A DNA stretch of 64,000 bases from Flavobacteriia bacterium 40-80 (GTDB lineage Bacteria; Bacteroidota; Bacteroidia; Flavobacteriales_D; Crocinitomicaceae), in contig MKVF01000018.1 of the NCBI GenBank assembly GCA_001899145.1, positions 62,001 to 126,000 of the forward strand, written 5' to 3'. The translations under genes were made by a program, and so were the position numbers. Positions 61,654-64,000 of the stretch are shown here, in pieces; the first letter of the stretch is position 1, and the number at the start of each line of letters is the position of its first letter. Under the pieces are notes generated by a model. That model made no database searches. It saw only the letters and a program-made list of their open reading frames with translations, and had not been told where the DNA came from.

Positions 61654-61809
61654 TTTACGTTGTTTTGAACTCCAAAATTGAGGGCGTTTTTTGGCTAAAA
61701 AAAATCAGGAAAACACAAGAGTAATGCTACTGTAACATAATGTTTTTAAGGCTTAAGCATTATGAAAAAGCAATTTTTTAAGGTCTGAAATTCCGCTGAA
61801 TTTTGATTC
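61654..61809. promoter_or_regulatory. Divergent promoter region of the phage head/tail and terminase operons
   Basis: A 156-bp gap between the protease gene (minus) and the terminase gene (plus). It holds an imperfect hairpin (CATAATG/CATTATG arms, 61736-61742 and 61758-61764, with TTAA/TTAA inside) and, at its right edge, a perfect 16-bp palindrome TTGATTCATGAATCAA (61803-61818) that contains the terminase ATG. Likely a shared control point for both late operons. Confidence 0.5.
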
Positions 61810-62250
61810 ATGAATCAAGAGGAAAAAAAGCAGAGAGCGTATGAGTTTTATGTCCTTTCTTCCGTGAAAAGAACCCGGAAAGAAATTGCCAAACTGGCAC
61901 AGGTGACGGAGAAAACACTGCGGGAATGGATCGACAAATACGACTGGGATAAACTTCGGGAAGCCCGGCAGATCACACGACCACAATTACTTCAGGAAGC
62001 CTATGCACAGCTGAAAGCTATCAATCAGGTCATTCAGACAGAACACAACAATGTTCCGAACAAAGAGCTGAGTGATGCTAAAGCAGTGATCCGTAAGGAA
62101 ATTGAAGCGTTTTCATCACAGCCAATTCACCGCTACATTGAAGTGTTCGAGGAGTTCATCGAATGGCTGTCAAAAAATGAGCCTGTACAGCTCAATACGT
62201 TCGGAACGCTTTCTCAGCGATTCATACAGGAACTATCCAAACAGAAGTAG
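61810..62250 (+). CDS. Terminase small subunit
   Basis: 146 aa. The N-terminal HTH reads RTRKEIAKLAQVTEKTLREW and then IDKYDWDKLREAR, the DNA-binding layout of phage terminase small subunits (DUF1804/terminase_1 type). The C-terminal half is helical, as expected for oligomerisation. It recognises the packaging site and recruits the large subunit encoded 5 bp downstream. Confidence 0.72.
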   Translation: MNQEEKKQRAYEFYVLSSVKRTRKEIAKLAQVTEKTLREWIDKYDWDKLREARQITRPQLLQEAYAQLKAINQVIQTEHNNVPNKELSDAKAVIRKEIEAFSSQPIHRYIEVFEEFIEWLSKNEPVQLNTFGTLSQRFIQELSKQK

Positions 62251-62255
62251 AAGTA

Positions 62256-63782
62256 ATGGCTGGCGAAACACATAAGCTGAAGGACAAACAGGCAGTCAAG
62301 CGCTACGATGAATTAATCCAGCGGATCACGGCTCACAGTCAGATCAATCCTTTTGAGACTGACAAGGAAAAGAATGTCCGAATCTCAAAAGCAAAAGCAG
62401 ACTTCAAGTATTTCGTTGAAACCTACTTCAAACACTACGCAGAGAGCGAAACTCCTTTTTTTCACATCCGGATAGCAAGAAAAGTACGGCGGAACAAGAA
62501 ATACAAAGGCTGGCTAAAGTGGGCGCGCGGACATGCTAAATCAGTAGTTGCTACTGTACTGCTTCCGTTATGGTTGTGGATCAATGATGACATTAAATAC
62601 ATGGTCGTTGTTGGGCAGACGGAAGATAAAGCAAAAATTCTGCTTAGTGACATTCAGGCAGAGTTCGAATACAACCAACTACTGATTAACGATTTCGGTG
62701 TTCAGAAAGGCACTAATAACAAATGGGAAGAAGGGTATTTCGTCACCAATTCCGGCTTCAAGGCAAAAGCGCTCGGAATGGGACAGGATCCGCGCGGATT
62801 AAGAACAGTTGCTGATCGGCCGGACTATATCGTCGCGGATGACTGGGAAGGAAAAGATACAGCCAAAAATCCGAAACGCCAGGATGAATATGCCGAATGG
62901 TTCCTGCGAGGAGTGATCCCGACAATGGATAACAAAAACAGGCGTGTCCTTATCGCGCAGAACCACTGGACGCCAAGAATGATCTTTTCCAAGATCGTGG
63001 AAGAAAATTCCGGCTGGGATATCGACAGGCTTGACGGTTATGATCCGGTAACTTATATGCCTACCTGGAAGGAGAAGTACGACCGATGGTTCTTTAAAGA
63101 GATCGAGCAGGAAATAGGTACGATCAGAGCGTTAGCAGAGTATAATAATACACCACATATCGAAGGTAAGCTATTCCTGGACGAATACATCCAATGGTGT
63201 AAGCTTCCGCAGTTACGATCAATGACAGCTATCATAGGCCGCTGGGACGTAGCGTTTGCCGGCACAAAGACTTCCGATTATAATGCCGTCCGGATTTGGG
63301 GCTTAAAGGATGGTAAAAAATACCTGATCGACTGTTTTGTCAAGCAATCCAAAGTAAAAGAGCCACTGAACTGGATCGCCGATTTTCAATCACGGCTTCC
63401 TGAAGGAATTAATGTGCAGATAGGTTTTGAAGCGCAGTTCTGGAACGAAGAGATCTACCGGAACATTAAAGAAGTTGAGGAAGCTAAGAAGATCAGCCTG
63501 AACCTGGTTAAGATCGACCGCAGGAAAGGTAATAAGTATGATGACATCATTAAGATGTTGCCACAGTACCAGAATAGCCGGATCTATTACAATCACCATC
63601 TCCGATCACACAATGATACACAAGTTGGACTGGCACAGCTGAAGGGAATCGAGCCCGGCTACAAAACAAAAGACGATGCACCGGATGCAGATACCTACTC
63701 TTTCGATTACCTGGATGCTTTCGAACGGCACGACAGGAATCCAAACAGAACAGGGGGAACAAGAACAAACCGAAAATTTTAG
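62256..63782 (+). CDS. Terminase large subunit
   Basis: 508 aa packaging motor. The Walker A-like motif is WARGHAKSVVATVL (about 88-101) and Walker B is YIVADDWEG (about 190-198), the forms of Mu-like phage terminases. The C-terminal nuclease starts at GRWDVAFAGTKTSDYNA (about 328-344), with the first catalytic Asp in RWD, and ends in DAPDADTYSFDYLDAFERHD, with further acidic residues. It pumps DNA into the capsid and cuts it. Followed after 5 bp by a gp36-type gene. Confidence 0.85.
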   Translation: MAGETHKLKDKQAVKRYDELIQRITAHSQINPFETDKEKNVRISKAKADFKYFVETYFKHYAESETPFFHIRIARKVRRNKKYKGWLKWARGHAKSVVATVLLPLWLWINDDIKYMVVVGQTEDKAKILLSDIQAEFEYNQLLINDFGVQKGTNNKWEEGYFVTNSGFKAKALGMGQDPRGLRTVADRPDYIVADDWEGKDTAKNPKRQDEYAEWFLRGVIPTMDNKNRRVLIAQNHWTPRMIFSKIVEENSGWDIDRLDGYDPVTYMPTWKEKYDRWFFKEIEQEIGTIRALAEYNNTPHIEGKLFLDEYIQWCKLPQLRSMTAIIGRWDVAFAGTKTSDYNAVRIWGLKDGKKYLIDCFVKQSKVKEPLNWIADFQSRLPEGINVQIGFEAQFWNEEIYRNIKEVEEAKKISLNLVKIDRRKGNKYDDIIKMLPQYQNSRIYYNHHLRSHNDTQVGLAQLKGIEPGYKTKDDAPDADTYSFDYLDAFERHDRNPNRTGGTRTNRKF

Positions 63783-63787
63783 ACGCA

Positions 63788-64000
63788 ATGGACTTTTTAA
63801 CGATAAACGACTTTTTCAAAGTCATTCAGCCGGAAGAGCTGATTGATGTAGTAGGTGAATATGAAGATCCGACGGATCAGGGAGCTGTCATATTAGATGC
63901 GCTGGAGCTGGATGCGATCGGAGAAATGACCGGTTATCTGTCTATCCGCTATGATGCGGCAAAATGCTTTGATAGCACCACGGACAGGATTCCGATCATT
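63788..64000 (+). CDS. Mu gp36-like head protein (DUF1320), partial
   Basis: 71 codons seen from the ATG at 63788 to the right edge; the C-terminus is outside the window. The visible part (FFKVIQPEELIDVVGEYEDP, then VILDALELDAIGEMTGYLSI and RYDAAKCFD) is the DUF1320/gp36 N-terminus of Mu-like phages, with the conserved A-L-x-x-D-A-I-x-E-x-x-x-Y-L-x-x-R-Y frame. It forms part of the head-tail connector. Portal and gp29/gp30-type genes, if present, lie further right. Confidence 0.75.
   Translation, partial: MDFLTINDFFKVIQPEELIDVVGEYEDPTDQGAVILDALELDAIGEMTGYLSIRYDAAKCFDSTTDRIPII

Overview
The window looks like an accessory-gene-rich stretch of a Bacteroidota chromosome, most likely a Sphingobacterium-type organism. 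This rests on gene families typical of that phylum (MobA/MobB/MobC mobilisation genes, a PRTRC cassette, a tyrosine integrase lacking the first catalytic Arg, a DUF2586/DUF6046 phage), sparse Shine-Dalgarno sequences and moderate-to-low GC; the genus is a guess. No rRNA gene, complete tRNA gene or CRISPR array was seen.

Region 1 (1-16.3 kb). The left edge is the N-terminal part of a very large minus-strand insecticidal-toxin-like protein (TcA family). After two small unknown minus-strand genes and a hairpin-rich candidate oriT come mobA-mobB-mobC on the plus strand (relaxosome accessory protein, relaxase, coupling ATPase). Directly behind mobC lies defence cargo: a zinc-hook AAA ATPase, an Mrr-like-nuclease/STAND NTPase, a second diverged copy of the last 60 bp of mobC, and then a Hachiman system (HamB, HamA) on the minus strand.

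Region 2 (16.7-29.8 kb). The backbone of the mobile element continues: SSB, a DUF932 protein, small unknowns, a PRTRC cassette (E, C, an F-like protein, B, and the ThiF/E1-like protein), then a divergent S24 (LexA-like) repressor facing dinB-dnaE, an SOS-type mutagenesis cassette, and an outer-membrane beta-barrel protein.

Region 3 (29.8-42.7 kb). A 500-bp junction holds two different arrays of 12-bp-spaced repeats, a tRNA-3'-end-like sequence and a terminator. It is followed by a tyrosine integrase, a small HTH protein, a replication-protein-like gene and a DnaC-like ATPase. The cargo is a tightly coupled five-gene minus-strand operon: S1-domain SF1 helicase, winged-helix protein, phospholipase-D-type nuclease, stand-alone CARF protein, and CARF + PD-(D/E)XK nuclease (Card1/DUF1887-like). 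No Cas gene, CRISPR array or recognisable cyclic-oligonucleotide synthetase accompanies it. This is the best candidate for an undescribed defence system in the window.

Region 4 (42.7-46.7 kb). An AbiEi/AbiEii type toxin-antitoxin pair under a palindromic operator is followed by an AAA ATPase gene and a truncated small ORF that ends in a tandem 22-bp-period repeat, probably the end of a transposable phage.

Region 5 (46.7-64 kb). A Mu-like contractile-tailed prophage: Dam methylase at the terminus, then fibre, baseplate, tape-measure, tube, sheath, lysis, capsid and ClpP-type protease genes on the minus strand, a short divergent promoter region, and terminase small and large subunits and gp36 on the plus strand, running off the right edge. 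Early (transposase) genes are not in view.
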